Origin: Saccharopolyspora elongata | Lineage (GTDB): Bacteria > Actinomycetota > Actinomycetes > Mycobacteriales > Pseudonocardiaceae | Assembly: GCF_004348985.1 (NCBI RefSeq) | Contig: NZ_SMKW01000001.1 | Coordinates: 287,834 to 351,833 of the forward strand | DNA length: 64,000 nt | Direction: 5' to 3' | Part shown: piece by piece, positions 9,178 through 18,531 of the stretch | How positions within the stretch are numbered: the first letter of the stretch is position 1 | Layout of the letters: the number at the start of each line of letters is the position of its first letter | The notes under the pieces: model-generated | What the model was told of the DNA's origin: nothing | The model's database searches: none | The model's input: the letters and a program-made list of their open reading frames with translations, nothing else | Translations under genes and position numbers: made by a program

Positions 9178-10175
9178 ATCCGGAGTCAAACGGATCGGGT
9201 CGTGTTTCACGTGAAACGAAGGGACGTGCAATGGGCGGGCTGCGGTTTCCCTCCGGGCCGGGTAGCGACCCGTCGATGAGCAGCTTCGGCAGGGACGACA
9301 TCGGCTGGACTCCGATCATGGAGGAGGCCCAGCGGGCGACCCGGGTGCTGCACCCGGAGGCCCTGGAACTCCCCCGCCCCAGCCGCCGGCGGATCATCAC
9401 CGTGGCGAACCAGAAGGGCGGCGTCGGCAAGACGACGAGCACGGTGAACCTCGCCGCCGGGCTCGCGCTGCACGGGCTCAAGGTGTTGGTCATCGACCTC
9501 GACCCGCAGGGCAACGCGAGTACCGCGCTGGGCGTCGAGCACCGCTCCGGCGTGCCGTCGGTGTACGAGGTGCTGCTCGGCGAAATCAACATCGCCGACG
9601 CGGCGGCGCAGAGCACCCAGTCGAAGAACCTGTGGTGCGTGCCGGCGACGATCGACCTGGCGGGCTCGGAGATCGAGCTCGTGACCATGGTGGCGCGCGA
9701 GGGCCGGCTGAAGGAGGCGCTGAACTCCGAGGCGGTGGAGCAGCTCGCGCCCGACTACGTCTTCATCGACTGCCCGCCGTCGCTGGGCCTGCTCACGGTG
9801 AACGCGATGGTCGCCGCGCACGAGGTGCTGATCCCGATCCAGTGCGAGTACTACGCGCTGGAGGGCCTGGGGCAGCTGCTCCGCAACATCGAGCTGGTGC
9901 AGGCGCACCTGAACCCGGCGCTCTGGGTGTCGACGATCCTGCTGACGATGTACGACGGGCGAACCAAGCTGGCGGACCAGGTGACCGCCGAGGTGCGCGG
10001 GCACTTCGGCGACCTGGCGCTGCGGACGGTCATCCCGCGCAGCGTGAAGATCTCTGAGGCGCCGGGCTTCGGCCAGACGGTGCTGACGTACGACCCGGGC
10101 TCGCGCGGGTCGATGAGCTACCTGGACGCCGCTCGGGAGATCGCCGAGCGGGGGGCCGAGAGGAAGACAGCATGA
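9174..10175 (+). CDS. parA: Chromosome partitioning ATPase ParA (Soj)
   Basis: Walker-type ATPase that moves ParB-parS complexes during origin segregation. The product is 333 aa with a long N-terminal extension (about 70 aa) before the deviant Walker [12 protein letters not shown] at about 79-89; DLDPQGNAS and [11 protein letters not shown] follow. The GTG start overlaps the rsmG stop. A parS site (9203-9218) lies inside its first codons and is read as VSRET. Confidence 0.95.
   Translation: MNPESNGSGRVSRETKGRAMGGLRFPSGPGSDPSMSSFGRDDIGWTPIMEEAQRATRVLHPEALELPRPSRRRIITVANQKGGVGKTTSTVNLAAGLALHGLKVLVIDLDPQGNASTALGVEHRSGVPSVYEVLLGEINIADAAAQSTQSKNLWCVPATIDLAGSEIELVTMVAREGRLKEALNSEAVEQLAPDYVFIDCPPSLGLLTVNAMVAAHEVLIPIQCEYYALEGLGQLLRNIELVQAHLNPALWVSTILLTMYDGRTKLADQVTAEVRGHFGDLALRTVIPRSVKISEAPGFGQTVLTYDPGSRGSMSYLDAAREIAERGAERKTA
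9203..9218. promoter_or_regulatory. parS centromere site 4 (inside parA)
   Basis: TGTTTCACGTGAAACG, one base off the 16-bp consensus, within codons 10-15 of parA. Confidence 0.9.
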
Positions 10176-11188
10176 CCGAGCGTCGAGGTGGTCTCGGCCG
10201 CGGCATCGCCGCGCTGATCCCCAGCGGTCCCCCGGCCGGCGCTCCCCCGGCCGGCGCTCCCCCGGCTGGCGCCGACGGCGCCGCGCTGCGCAGTCCGGTG
10301 CTCCGCGGCGCGCCGAGCGCCGAGCCGGTGGAGGAGTCGGTTTCACGTGAAACCGGCGGCACCGTGGCCGGCGCGGTCTACCGCGAGATCGCCATCTCCG
10401 CGATCACGCCGAACCCCAAGCAGCCGCGCCAGGTCTTCGACGAGGAGGCGCTGCAGGAGCTGCAGCACTCCATCCGCGAGTTCGGCCTGATGCAGCCCAT
10501 CGTGGTCCGCGAGCTCGGGACCGATCAGTTCGAGCTGATCATGGGCGAGCGCCGGTGGCGCGCCTCGCAGTTGGCCGGGCTGGAGTTCATCCCGGCCATC
10601 GTCCGCAAGACGCAGGACGACGAGCTGCTCCGGGACGCATTGCTGGAGAACATCCACCGGGTTCAGCTCAACCCGCTCGAAGAGGCGTCGGCCTACCAGC
10701 AGCTGCTGGAGGAGTTCGGCGTGACGCACGACGAGCTGGCCGACCGGATCGGCCGCAGCCGCCCGGTCATCTCCAACACCATCCGCCTGCTGCGGCTGCC
10801 GATGGCGGTGCAGCGCCGGGTGGCGGCCGGGGTCCTCTCGGCCGGGCACGCCCGCGCTCTGCTCAGCCTGGAGGACGCCGGAGCCCAGGAGGACCTCGCG
10901 AAGCGGATCGTCGCGGAGTGCATGTCGGTCCGCGCGACGGAGGAAGCGGTGACGCTCCAGAAGTCGGCGGCGCCCGCGAAGGAGAAGCCGGCGGCGAAGA
11001 AGCCGATCCAGGCCCCGGGCTTCGAGCGGCTGGCCGATCGGCTGTCGAACCACTTCGACACGAGGGTCAAGGTGGAGCGCGGCAAGCGGAAGGGGCGGAT
11101 CGTCGTCGAGTTCGGGTCCGTAGACGATCTTGAACGGGTCACAGAGTTGATCTTGGGTGAACATGCCCGTGGACTCGACGATCAATGA
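10172..11188 (+). CDS. parB: Chromosome partitioning protein ParB (Spo0J)
   Basis: CTP-dependent clamp that loads at parS. The product is 338 aa and its ATG overlaps the parA stop (ATGA). The N-terminal 60 residues include a proline/alanine repeat coded by a tandem CCCCCGGC(T/C)GGCGCT array at about 10228-10270. The ParB nuclease-like domain has the GERRWRA box near 124. A helix-turn-helix follows ([20 protein letters not shown]), then a C-terminal dimerisation domain. A perfect parS lies within the gene at 10339-10354. Confidence 0.95.
   Translation: MTERRGGLGRGIAALIPSGPPAGAPPAGAPPAGADGAALRSPVLRGAPSAEPVEESVSRETGGTVAGAVYREIAISAITPNPKQPRQVFDEEALQELQHSIREFGLMQPIVVRELGTDQFELIMGERRWRASQLAGLEFIPAIVRKTQDDELLRDALLENIHRVQLNPLEEASAYQQLLEEFGVTHDELADRIGRSRPVISNTIRLLRLPMAVQRRVAAGVLSAGHARALLSLEDAGAQEDLAKRIVAECMSVRATEEAVTLQKSAAPAKEKPAAKKPIQAPGFERLADRLSNHFDTRVKVERGKRKGRIVVEFGSVDDLERVTELILGEHARGLDDQ
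10339..10354. promoter_or_regulatory. parS centromere site 5 (inside parB)
   Basis: GGTTTCACGTGAAACC, a perfect palindrome, read as VSRETG in ParB. Confidence 0.9.
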
Positions 11189-11251
11189 CACCGGGGTCTT
11201 TCGTCACGGTGACGATGACTTTGAGTGATTGAAAACCACGATTAGTGTTCA

Positions 11252-11293
11252 AAACAAGAGGGCCGGTCTCATTGGAGACCGGCCCTCTTGTTT
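11252..11293. terminator. Bidirectional terminator hairpin between parB and ddl
   Basis: A 19-bp perfect stem, AAACAAGAGGGCCGGTCTC (11252-11270) / GAGACCGGCCCTCTTGTTT (11275-11293), with an ATTG loop and T-run exit, lies between convergent genes. Its right arm overlaps a parS site. Confidence 0.85.
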
Positions 11294-11304
11294 CACGTGA
11301 AACG
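11289..11304. promoter_or_regulatory. parS centromere site 6 (overlaps terminator)
   Basis: TGTTTCACGTGAAACG. Five bases are shared with the 3' arm of the parB-ddl terminator. It is the outermost parS seen in this window. Confidence 0.9.
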
Positions 11305-11309
11305 GCGGA

Positions 11310-12260
11310 TCACCGCGATCGCGCGATCGCCCGCTCGACGAGAGTCGCGAAGACCTCCCCCAGCGACCGGCCGGCGGCCTCGACCGCCATCGGCAGCAGG
11401 GAGGTCTCGGTCAGCCCGGGCGACACGTTGACTTCGAGGAAGTGCGGCGTCCCGTTGCGGTCGATGATCGCGTCGGTCCGGGAGACGTCGCGGAGCCCGA
11501 GCAGCCGGTGTGCGGCGATCGCCAACTCGCCCGCAGCGGCGGCGGCCTCCGGCGAGACCTCGGCGGGTGCGCGGTAGCTCGTGAGCCCGGCGGTGTATCG
11601 GGCGGTGTAGTCGTAAACCCCGTCCGCCGGTTCGATCTGCACCGCGGGCAGCGCCTCCGGGCCGTCCGGCCCGTCGATGACGGTGATCGCCACCTCGGTG
11701 CCCTCCACGAACTGCTCGACGAGCACCGCGTCCCCGTAGGACAGCGCGCCCACCATCGCCGACGGGAGCTCCGCGGCGTCGCGCACCACGTGCGCGCCCA
11801 GCGCCGACCCGCCCTGGTCCGGCTTGAGCATCAACGGCAGGCCGAGCTTGGCCACGAGCGCGTCCAGCACCGCCTGCGCGCCGAGCTCGCGGAAGGTGGC
11901 GTGCGGCAGCGCGACCCAGTCCGGGGTGGCCAGTCCTGCGCGCGCCAGCTCGGCCTTGGCGGTGGGCTTGTCCCACGCCCTGCGGCACGCGTGCGGGCCG
12001 GTGCCGACGTACGGGACGCCGATCATGTCCAGCACGGCCTGAACGGCGCCGTTCTCCCCTTCCCCGCCGTGGAGGGCGACCACGACCGCATCGGGGCGCT
12101 CCTGCTCGATGCGGGACAGCAGTCGGGCGTCCGCATCCCACTCCGCGACGGTCACGCCGACCGACCGCAGCGCGGCGGACAATCGACGCCCGGAGCGCAA
12201 CGACACCTCGCGCTCGTGCGACAGCCCTCCGGCGAGCACGGCAACCCAGCGATCAGACAC
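11310..12260 (-). CDS. ddl: D-alanine--D-alanine ligase family protein
   Basis: ATP-grasp ligase that makes D-Ala-D-Ala for peptidoglycan. The product is 316 aa, short for the family (usually 320-370). It shows an N-terminal LAGGLSHEREVSLRSG, ATP-grasp KPDQGGSALGAHVV and the metal/ADP site FLEVNVSPGLTETSLLPMA. The start is GTG at 12260 after AGGGG. Another, longer Ddl elsewhere is common in actinobacteria, so this may be a second or specialised copy. It is convergent with parB. Confidence 0.85.
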   Translation of the reverse strand: MSDRWVAVLAGGLSHEREVSLRSGRRLSAALRSVGVTVAEWDADARLLSRIEQERPDAVVVALHGGEGENGAVQAVLDMIGVPYVGTGPHACRRAWDKPTAKAELARAGLATPDWVALPHATFRELGAQAVLDALVAKLGLPLMLKPDQGGSALGAHVVRDAAELPSAMVGALSYGDAVLVEQFVEGTEVAITVIDGPDGPEALPAVQIEPADGVYDYTARYTAGLTSYRAPAEVSPEAAAAAGELAIAAHRLLGLRDVSRTDAIIDRNGTPHFLEVNVSPGLTETSLLPMAVEAAGRSLGEVFATLVERAIARSR

Positions 12261-12283
12261 TCAGCACACCCCTGGAAAGTAGT

Positions 12284-12324
12284 AGTCCACTGTGCTCAGG
12301 AAGACTCCTGGTGCACAGTGGACT
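12284..12324. terminator. Hairpin upstream of ddl
   Basis: Perfect inverted repeat AGTCCACTGTGC (12284-12295) / GCACAGTGGACT (12313-12324) followed by GTTTTC. It lies just upstream of the ddl start in the 338-bp gap between the aminotransferase and ddl, so it may be a regulatory palindrome rather than a terminator. Confidence 0.5.
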
Positions 12325-12390
12325 GTTTTCTCGTTTCGGATCACACGGATTGGCAGGCGAGATCCGTCCCACCGCACTGTGACGTCAGGC

Positions 12391-12540
12391 AAGCGGCGAA
12401 GCCGCTTTCCGCCACGCACGCAACCGGCACCGCCGCGGGTTCTCAGATGTCGTCTCGCGAGGACAGCCCCGATGCCGCGTATTTGGTCATACACAAGTCG
12501 GGGATCCCGCAGTCGAGACGGCGTCTGAGGTTCCGCTGAG
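12391..12540 (-). repeat. Dispersed intergenic repeat, approximately 150-bp copy
   Basis: Begins with the hairpin AAGCGGC-GAA-GCCGCTT (12391-12407). The shared body follows: CACCGCCGCGGGTTCTCAGA, GAGGACAGCCCCGATGCCGC, AAGTCGGGGATCCC and GGCGTCTGAGGTTCCGCTGA. It accounts for most of the gap 12261-12598. Confidence 0.8.
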
Positions 12541-12598
12541 GGACCACCTACGCAAACCAGCCAGCGAACCCTTTTCCTGCCAGGATTCGGCGAAAACT

Positions 12599-13942
12599 TT
12601 ACGCCGTGTCGGGCGACGGAGCCTGCGGGCCTTGGACGCTGCGCTGGGGCACCGTGCCGAAGGTGCGGACCAGTTCCATCTCCTCGGTCAGCGTGTTCGC
12701 CAATCGCCGCACGCCCTCGCGGATCCGCTCCGGCGTCGGGTAGCAGAACGACAGCCGCATCTGCCGGCTGCCGAACCCGTCGTGGTAGAAGCCGGTGCCC
12801 GACACGTACGCGACGCGCTGGGTCACCGCGCGGGGCAGCATCGCCTTCGTGTCCACGCCTTCCGGGACGGTCAGCCAGACGAAGAATCCGCCGTCCGGGC
12901 GCGTCCACGTGCAACCCGGGGGCATGTACTGCTCCAGCGCGCTGAGCATCGCGTCGCGGCGCTCGCGGTACTGCTCCTGGAAGATCTTGATCTGCCCCTG
13001 CCAGTCGTGCGTGCTCAGGTAGCGGGACACGATCATCTGGTTCAGCGTGGGCGGGCACAGCGTGGCCGACTCCGCGGTCAGCACCAGCTTCTCCCGGATC
13101 GCGTGCGGCGCCAGCACCCAGCCGACCCGCAGGCCCGAGGCGAAGGTCTTGGAGAACGAACCGAGGTACACGACGTTGTCCGCGTCCATGCTGCGCAGCG
13201 CCGGGAGCGCCTGACCGTCGAAGCCGAGCAGGCCGTACGGGTTGTCCTCCACCACCAGGATGCCGTGCTGGGCGCAGATCTCCAGGATCTCGGCACGCCG
13301 CGGCAGGGCCAGCGTGATGCCGCCCGGGTTGTGGAAGTTCGGGATCGTGTAGAGGAACTTGATCCGCTTGCCCTGGGCGTTCACGTTGGCGATGGCCTGG
13401 CGCAGCGCGTCGGGCTGCAGGCCGTCGTCGTCCATCGCGACGTGCACGACCTCGGCCTGGTAGGCGGCGAACGCGCCGAGCGCACCGACGTAGGACGGGC
13501 CCTCGGCGAGGATGACGTCGCCCGGGTCGCAGAAGATCCGGGTGACCATGTCCAGGGCCATCTGGGAGCCCGCGGTGACCATCACGTCGTCCGGGTGGGC
13601 GGAGATCCCCTCCAGCGCCATGACGTCGCAGATCTGCTCGCGCAGCTCCGGAACGCCGTGCGCGGAGCCGTACTGCAGCGCCACCTGGCCGTCGACGGAG
13701 ATCAACCGGGCGACCTCGGCGGCCAGCGAGTCCAGCGGCAGCGCGGCGAGGTTCGGCATGCCGCCGGCCAGGGATACCACCTCGGGGCGGCTGGCGACGG
13801 CGAAGAGAGCTCGGATCTCGGAGGCGGTCATCCCAGCGGTCCGCTCGGCGTAGTGCGCCCGGTACGCGTCCAGGTTGCGTGCGGGCTTCTCGGGCGAGCT
13901 GGGCTGTTCCGGCTTGGCCGGCTGGCTTCCGTGATCCGACAT
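12599..13942 (-). CDS. PLP-dependent aminotransferase (class I/II fold)
   Basis: A 447-aa protein from the ATG at 13942 (MSDHGSQPAKPEQPSSPEKP) after GGAGCG. After a disordered N-terminus the aminotransferase fold starts near residue 40, with SLAGGMPN, YGSAHGVPELREQI, the substrate/PLP segment IPNFHNPGGITL, VVEDNPYGLL and the Schiff-base lysine in LGSFSKTFASGLRVGW. It resembles the aminotransferase half of MocR proteins and 2-aminoadipate/aromatic aminotransferases but has no HTH domain. The substrate cannot be assigned from sequence. Confidence 0.85.
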   Translation of the reverse strand: MSDHGSQPAKPEQPSSPEKPARNLDAYRAHYAERTAGMTASEIRALFAVASRPEVVSLAGGMPNLAALPLDSLAAEVARLISVDGQVALQYGSAHGVPELREQICDVMALEGISAHPDDVMVTAGSQMALDMVTRIFCDPGDVILAEGPSYVGALGAFAAYQAEVVHVAMDDDGLQPDALRQAIANVNAQGKRIKFLYTIPNFHNPGGITLALPRRAEILEICAQHGILVVEDNPYGLLGFDGQALPALRSMDADNVVYLGSFSKTFASGLRVGWVLAPHAIREKLVLTAESATLCPPTLNQMIVSRYLSTHDWQGQIKIFQEQYRERRDAMLSALEQYMPPGCTWTRPDGGFFVWLTVPEGVDTKAMLPRAVTQRVAYVSGTGFYHDGFGSRQMRLSFCYPTPERIREGVRRLANTLTEEMELVRTFGTVPQRSVQGPQAPSPDTA

Positions 13943-14067
13943 ATCGCGCTCCGGTTTCGGTTGTGCGCTCCGGTCATCCCATGGGGACGATCGGGCGATT
14001 CTATAGGTCCTATCGCCACAACCCCCTCGACATGTAACCAGCACCTCGCTGGAAGAGGGTTTTCCAG

Positions 14068-14246
14068 GCTCGTTCTGCGTGGCGGTGCGGGTAGCGGCCC
14101 CCTGCGGGAGTTGCAGACGCCGTCTGGACTCCGGGATCCCCGACATGCGTATGACCCGCCATCGAGGGTGTCCTCGCCAGGCGACGTCTGAGAACCCGCG
14201 GCGGTGCAAGTTGCGAGGGTGGGCTAAGCGGCTGCGCCGCTTGCGG
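14068..14246 (+). repeat. Dispersed intergenic repeat, approximately 180-bp full-length copy
   Basis: Runs from GCTCGTTCTGCGTGGCGGTG through the common body to the hairpin AAGCGGC-TGC-GCCGCTT (14226-14242). It is the reverse complement of the 18338-18520 copy. It lies in the 551-bp gap 13943-14493 between divergent genes, where I see no coding sequence. Confidence 0.8.
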
Positions 14247-14493
14247 CAGCTCTCGCACATGCCGCGCAGGGCGTCGCGGCGGCGGTTGTTCAGATGGCTC
14301 TGGTGGTTGGGTTGATGGTGGCGCCGATGGTCGTGCCGGTTCCCGCCACCAAACCGACTGGGCGGTAACCCATCTCACCCCATCGAGTCGCTGACGGTGA
14401 GCGCTGGCGCTTCCGGTCGCGGCCTGCGGCGGCTTATCCTGGCGACATTCCCGCCGGATGTGCGCGGGTTCGTGCGGGTTTCCAGGAGGTCAG

Positions 14494-15120
14494 GTGTCGC
14501 GACGCGTCGTCGGCGTCACGCTGGACAACCTCGACCACCTGCCCCAGCGGTGTCGCCGATGCGTTTTCTGGGAGTTGGCGCCGCACGTCCGGGAGCAGGC
14601 CGAGGAGTTCGGCGAGACCGAACTGGAGAAGGAAGCTTGGGTCTCCAGCGTGCTGCTGGAGTGGGGTTCCTGCGGCCGCATCATCTACGTGGACGGGCTG
14701 CCGGCGGGCTATGCCATGTACGCCCCGCCCGCGGCCGTGCCACGTGCCGGAGCCTTCCCCACCGCCCCGGTGAGCGCCGATGCGGTGCTGCTCACTGCGC
14801 TGCGCGTGCAGCCCGAGTACGAGCACGGCGGGCTGGGGCGCGTACTGGTGCAGAACGTGGCGAAGGACCTGACCCGGCGCGGCGTGAAGGCCGTGGAGGC
14901 GTTCGGAGACCTGACGGGCTCGGTCTCGGGCTGCGTGATCCCGGCCGGATTCCTGCAGCAGGTGGGCTTCAAGACGGTCCGCCAGCACCCCAAGTGGCCG
15001 CGGATGCGGCTGGAACTGCGCACCGCGATCTCCTGGAAGGAAGACGTGGAAGCGGCGCTGGAGCGGCTGCTGAGCTCGGTGACGATCAAAACGGCGGAAC
15101 CGATGGTCGGCGGCGCCTGA
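14494..15120 (+). CDS. GNAT family N-acetyltransferase
   Basis: A 208-aa protein from the GTG at 14494 (VSRRVVGVTLDNLDHLPQRC), preceded by AGGAGG. The acetyl-CoA binding region is ALRVQPEYEHGGLGRVLVQN (about 105-125). Conserved cysteines sit near the N-terminus (CRRCVFW). M. tuberculosis has a GNAT-like gene at the corresponding place between the amidase and parB. The acceptor substrate is unknown. Confidence 0.8.
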   Translation: MSRRVVGVTLDNLDHLPQRCRRCVFWELAPHVREQAEEFGETELEKEAWVSSVLLEWGSCGRIIYVDGLPAGYAMYAPPAAVPRAGAFPTAPVSADAVLLTALRVQPEYEHGGLGRVLVQNVAKDLTRRGVKAVEAFGDLTGSVSGCVIPAGFLQQVGFKTVRQHPKWPRMRLELRTAISWKEDVEAALERLLSSVTIKTAEPMVGGA

Positions 15121-15260
15121 CCCGCACCCGCGACCACCTGCGACCCACGCCCCAGGTGCTCTGGCGTCCGGAGTGGTCAAGTCACCAAGTCGCCAAGTCA
15201 CCAAGTCGACAAATCCCCACCGGAACTTCCGCATCGCAGAACCCGGGTTTCGTTCGCCGC

Positions 15261-15300
15261 AATTTCAATGGAAATCGGACCTTCGATTTCCATTGAAATT
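15261..15300. repeat. Long palindrome, AATTTCAATGGAAATCG family, copy 1
   Basis: A 17-bp perfect arm AATTTCAATGGAAATCG (15261-15277) and its complement (15284-15300), spacer GACCTT, lie between the convergent GNAT and amidase genes. The same palindrome recurs at 61325-61370. It could terminate both genes. Confidence 0.8.
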
Positions 15301-15327
15301 TCGGTCGACCGGGGAGACCAGGCGTGG

Positions 15328-16512
15328 TCAGGCGCCTTCGGCGCGGGCGAGCTCGTGGCGCAGCAGGTCGTCGAAGGTGAAGGTGCCCGTGGGCTGGTCG
15401 TCCTTGCCCAGCAGGTACAGCCGCTTCACCGCGACCAGCAGGCCCTCCGCCACGACGTCCCGGAACGCCGGGTCCAGCAGCCGGCTGCGGTCCCGGGCGT
15501 TGGTCAGGTAGCCGATCTCCATCCGCACCGCGGGCATCCGGGTCAGCCGCAACACGTCCCAGGTCTTCGGGTGCGTGTGGCAGTCCCGCAGCCCCGTGCG
15601 GGCGACGATCTCGCGCTGCAGGAAGCCGGCCAGTGCCTCCCCCACGGTGGACGTGGTGCCGTTGCCGGTGCCGAAGTGGAAGCTGGCCACGCCCTCCGCC
15701 AGCGGCGACCGGTTGGCGTCGATGTGCAGCGACAGGAACATGTCGGCGCCGGCCTCGTTGGCGAAGCCGGCCCGGTCGGCGTCCGGCGGGCTCGCGTTGA
15801 GGCCGCGGGTGATCAGCGCTTCCATCCCGGTGGCGACCATCCGGCCTTCCAGCCGGCGGGCCAGGTCCCAGGTCAGGTCGGCCTCGTGCACGTTGCCCAG
15901 GCAGACCCCGCGGTCCGCGCCGCCGTGCCCTGGATCGATCACGATGCGCTTGCCACGCAGCCGCGGTCCAGCGCGCCGGACCTTCTCCTGCTCCCGCAGG
16001 AACACCGGTCGCCCGCCACGGACCTTCGGCGCGAGCTGCTTGAGCGCCCGCAGCGTGCCCGGCCCGCAGATGCCGTCCGGGTTCAGCCCGTAGTCACGCT
16101 GGAAGCTGCGCAGTGCCTGCTCGGTCTCCCGGCCGAAGATGCCGTCCGGGCGGCCCGCGTCGAAGCCGAGCTCCAGCAGCCGCTCCTGCAGCGCGAAGAC
16201 GTCGTCGCCGCTGATCGGCTTGGACACCAGGAAGGCCAGCGAGCGGTCGCCGAGCCGCCAGCGCGCGTCCGTCAGCGCCCGGTACGTCGCCGGGCCGACG
16301 ACGCCGTCCGTGATCAACCCGCGTTGTTGCTGGAAGACCCGGACCGCTTGTTCCACCGCTTCGTCGTAGATCACCGGTCCCGTCCGACCGTTGGACGGAA
16401 GTAGACCCAACGCCGCAAGAGTGTTCTTGATCTCGGCAACGGCCGGACCGACGTCACCGCGGTGGAGCAGCTGCATGCACTCCTCGCTCGATTCAGGCGC
16501 CGGTTTTGGCAC
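15328..16512 (-). CDS. cwlM: N-acetylmuramoyl-L-alanine amidase, CwlM-like
   Basis: 394 aa if started at GTG 16512 (MPKPAPESSEECMQLLHRGD); ATG 16476 is an alternative. Two peptidoglycan-binding repeats (about 15-80 and 95-165) precede an Amidase_3 domain (about 190-380). The zinc-ligand motifs DPGHGG, VHEADLTW, SLHIDAN and MEIGYLTN are all present. No signal peptide is visible, as for mycobacterial CwlM, which acts in the cytoplasm as a PknB-controlled activator of MurA; that role here is by homology and synteny (next to trxA/trxB). Confidence 0.85.
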   Translation of the reverse strand: MPKPAPESSEECMQLLHRGDVGPAVAEIKNTLAALGLLPSNGRTGPVIYDEAVEQAVRVFQQQRGLITDGVVGPATYRALTDARWRLGDRSLAFLVSKPISGDDVFALQERLLELGFDAGRPDGIFGRETEQALRSFQRDYGLNPDGICGPGTLRALKQLAPKVRGGRPVFLREQEKVRRAGPRLRGKRIVIDPGHGGADRGVCLGNVHEADLTWDLARRLEGRMVATGMEALITRGLNASPPDADRAGFANEAGADMFLSLHIDANRSPLAEGVASFHFGTGNGTTSTVGEALAGFLQREIVARTGLRDCHTHPKTWDVLRLTRMPAVRMEIGYLTNARDRSRLLDPAFRDVVAEGLLVAVKRLYLLGKDDQPTGTFTFDDLLRHELARAEGA

Positions 16513-16693
16513 CGACGCGAAGGATGGCCGGGGATACCCGGGGTCCTGTTCTGCGTGCCGGGTCCGGAAGGCGGACCCGTCGGGTCATTGTGCCTTGTGT
16601 ACCGGGACCCGGCGCTGCGGCCCACGGCCACCGGGGCGGACGTGCGACAACGGTCCGTGGGTGGATGATCTCGTTGAGTGCGCGAAAACACGA

Positions 16694-16729
16694 TCCCGCC
16701 GTCACTGTCCTATCGGAGAGACGGCGGGA
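16694..16729 (-). terminator. Terminator-like hairpin downstream of trxA
   Basis: Inverted repeat TCCCGCCGTC (16694-16703) / GACGGCGGGA (16720-16729), 36 nt past the trxA stop in its direction of transcription. Confidence 0.6.
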
Positions 16730-16764
16730 CCGCGTTATTCGGTTGCGTCAGATGGAGTCCGATT

Positions 16765-17094
16765 TCACAGGTAATCGGACAGGTCGGACTCGAGCGCGGC
16801 CTTCGGCTTGGCGCCGACGATCTGCTTGACCGGCTGGCCCTTGTCGAACAGCAGCAGGGTCGGGATCGACATCACCTGGTAGTCGCGCTGCAGGCTGGGG
16901 TTGGCGTCGATGTCCAGCTTGGCGACGACGATCTTGTCCTTGTGCTCACCGGCGATCTGCTCGAGCACCGGGGCGACCATCTTGCACGGGCCGCACCAGG
17001 TGGCCCAGAAGTCGACCAGGACCGGCTTGTCGCTTTCCAGGACCTTTTCCTTGAACGTGCTCTCGTCGACGACCACCGTGTTGGTGTCGGCCAT
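16765..17094 (-). CDS. trxA: Thioredoxin
   Basis: Protein disulfide reductant, 109 aa, with the redox site WATWCGPCKMVAP and the cis-proline loop VMSIPTLLLF. The ATG at 17094 follows GAAGGA. It lies 35 nt downstream of trxB, its reductase, in the conserved trxB-trxA pair. Confidence 0.96.
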   Translation of the reverse strand: MADTNTVVVDESTFKEKVLESDKPVLVDFWATWCGPCKMVAPVLEQIAGEHKDKIVVAKLDIDANPSLQRDYQVMSIPTLLLFDKGQPVKQIVGAKPKAALESDLSDYL

Positions 17095-17129
17095 GTTCCT
17101 TCTCCCTATCGGTTTGGTGCTGCCTGGAG

Positions 17130-18119
17130 TCAGTTCGCCGAGGGCCCGTAGCCGCCACCGACGAGCTCGGCGGCCATCTCGGCCTGGGGCACGTCGTGCT
17201 CGGCGAGCCAGCGCTCGGCGTCCATGGCCGCGGAGCAGCCGGAACCCGCGGCGGTGATCGCCTGCCGGTAGGTGTGGTCCACCAGGTCGCCCGCGGCGAA
17301 CACGCCGGGGAGGCCGGTGTGCGTGGTGGGCTGCTGGACCTGCACGTAGCCCTCGTCGTCCACGCTGACCTGGTCGCGCACCAGCTCGCTGCGCGGGTCG
17401 TGGCCGATGGCGACGAACATGCCGCTCACGTCCAGATCGGAGGCCTCGCCGGTGATGGTGTCGCGCAGCTTGAGGCTGCTGACGGTGGTGTCGCCGACGA
17501 CCTCGGTGACCGCCTTGTTGGTCAGCCACTTGATCTTCTCGTTGGCCCGGGCCCGCTCCAGCATGATCTTGGAGGCGCGGAACTCCTCGCGGCGGTGGAT
17601 GATCGTCACCGACCGCGCGAAGCGGGTCAGGAAGGTGGCCTCCTCCATCGCCGAGTCACCGCCGCCGATGACGGCGATGTCCTGGTCGCGGAAGAAGAAC
17701 CCGTCGCAGGTGGCGCAGGCGGAGACGCCGCGGCCGAGCAGCCGCTCCTCGCCGGGCACGCCGAGGTAGCGGGCGGCCGCGCCCATCGCCAGGATGACGG
17801 CCTTCGCGCGGTACTCCACGCCGTTGGCCAGCACGGTTTTCACCTCGCCGGTCAGGTCGAGGCGTTCGACGTCCTCGGCCCGCAGCTCGGCGCCGAAGCG
17901 CTCGGCCTGGGACCGCATCTCCTGCATCAGGTCGGGGCCCATGATCCCTTCCCGGAAGCCCGGGAAGTTCTCCACTTCGGTGGTGGTCATCAACGCGCCA
18001 CCGAACTGGGTGCCCTCGAAGACGAGTGGTTCGAGTTCCGCCCGTGCGGCGTACACCGCAGCGGTGTACCCGGCAGGGCCAGAGCCCACGATGATCACGT
18101 TGCGGACGTCGTCAGTCAC
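17130..18119 (-). CDS. trxB: Thioredoxin-disulfide reductase
   Basis: NADPH- and FAD-dependent reductase of thioredoxin, 329 aa. It has FAD-binding [18 protein letters not shown], the redox-active CATC in [18 protein letters not shown]-binding [15 protein letters not shown] and the C-terminal FAD motif [20 protein letters not shown]. The start is at 18119. Transcription continues into trxA. Confidence 0.96.
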   Translation of the reverse strand: MTDDVRNVIIVGSGPAGYTAAVYAARAELEPLVFEGTQFGGALMTTTEVENFPGFREGIMGPDLMQEMRSQAERFGAELRAEDVERLDLTGEVKTVLANGVEYRAKAVILAMGAAARYLGVPGEERLLGRGVSACATCDGFFFRDQDIAVIGGGDSAMEEATFLTRFARSVTIIHRREEFRASKIMLERARANEKIKWLTNKAVTEVVGDTTVSSLKLRDTITGEASDLDVSGMFVAIGHDPRSELVRDQVSVDDEGYVQVQQPTTHTGLPGVFAAGDLVDHTYRQAITAAGSGCSAAMDAERWLAEHDVPQAEMAAELVGGGYGPSAN

Positions 18120-18337
18120 CGCGCCCCTTCCGTCGTAGCGTCTCCGCCGCGCTCGGCGCGCGACCGTACCCGGCTCAACGCGATCCTATTCGGGTCTGTT
18201 CCCGATCACGGAGAGGCGGTGCGGCAGGGCACAGCGAAGCCGACTCCCGTCCCATGGACCGGGAGCCGGCGTGGCTCTGCGGCCGGGCGCGGGTCGAGCA
18301 CCCGGCCGCCAGCACGTGGCTTCGACCTTCGTCTTTG

Positions 18338-18520
18338 AAACGCCGAAGGCGTTTAGCCCACCTACGCAACTCGCACCGCCGCGGGTTCTCAGACGTCGCC
18401 TGGCGAGGACAGCCCCGATGCCGCGTATTTGGTCATACGTAAGTCGGGGATCCCACAGCCAGGCGGCGTCTGTAACTCCCGCAGGGGGGCCGCCACCAGC
18501 ACCGCCACGCAAAACGAGCC
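18338..18520 (-). repeat. Dispersed intergenic repeat, full-length copy with compensated hairpin
   Basis: The same element as 14068-14246 in opposite orientation. Here the hairpin reads AAACGCC-GAA-GGCGTTT (18338-18354): both arms differ from AAGCGGC/GCCGCTT yet still pair perfectly. It accounts for much of the 412-bp gap 18120-18531. Confidence 0.8.
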
Positions 18521-18531
18521 CGAAACAGTTC

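Noticed and set aside
10228..10270. Tandem 15-bp repeat CCCCCGGCNGGCGCT in parB as a regulatory array
   Set aside because: It is in frame and encodes a PPAGA repeat in the flexible N-terminus of ParB; simple coding microsatellite.
12292..12528. Frames in the dispersed repeat encoding similar residues in several copies (for example PPRVLRCRLARTAPMPRIWS)
   Set aside because: Protein similarity follows from DNA repeat identity. Frames are open in both orientations, have no ribosome site, and one copy is internally deleted without regard to frame.
8139..18520. Possible CRISPR array from repeated blocks
   Set aside because: Copies are kilobases apart, in both orientations, with no regular spacers and no cas genes.
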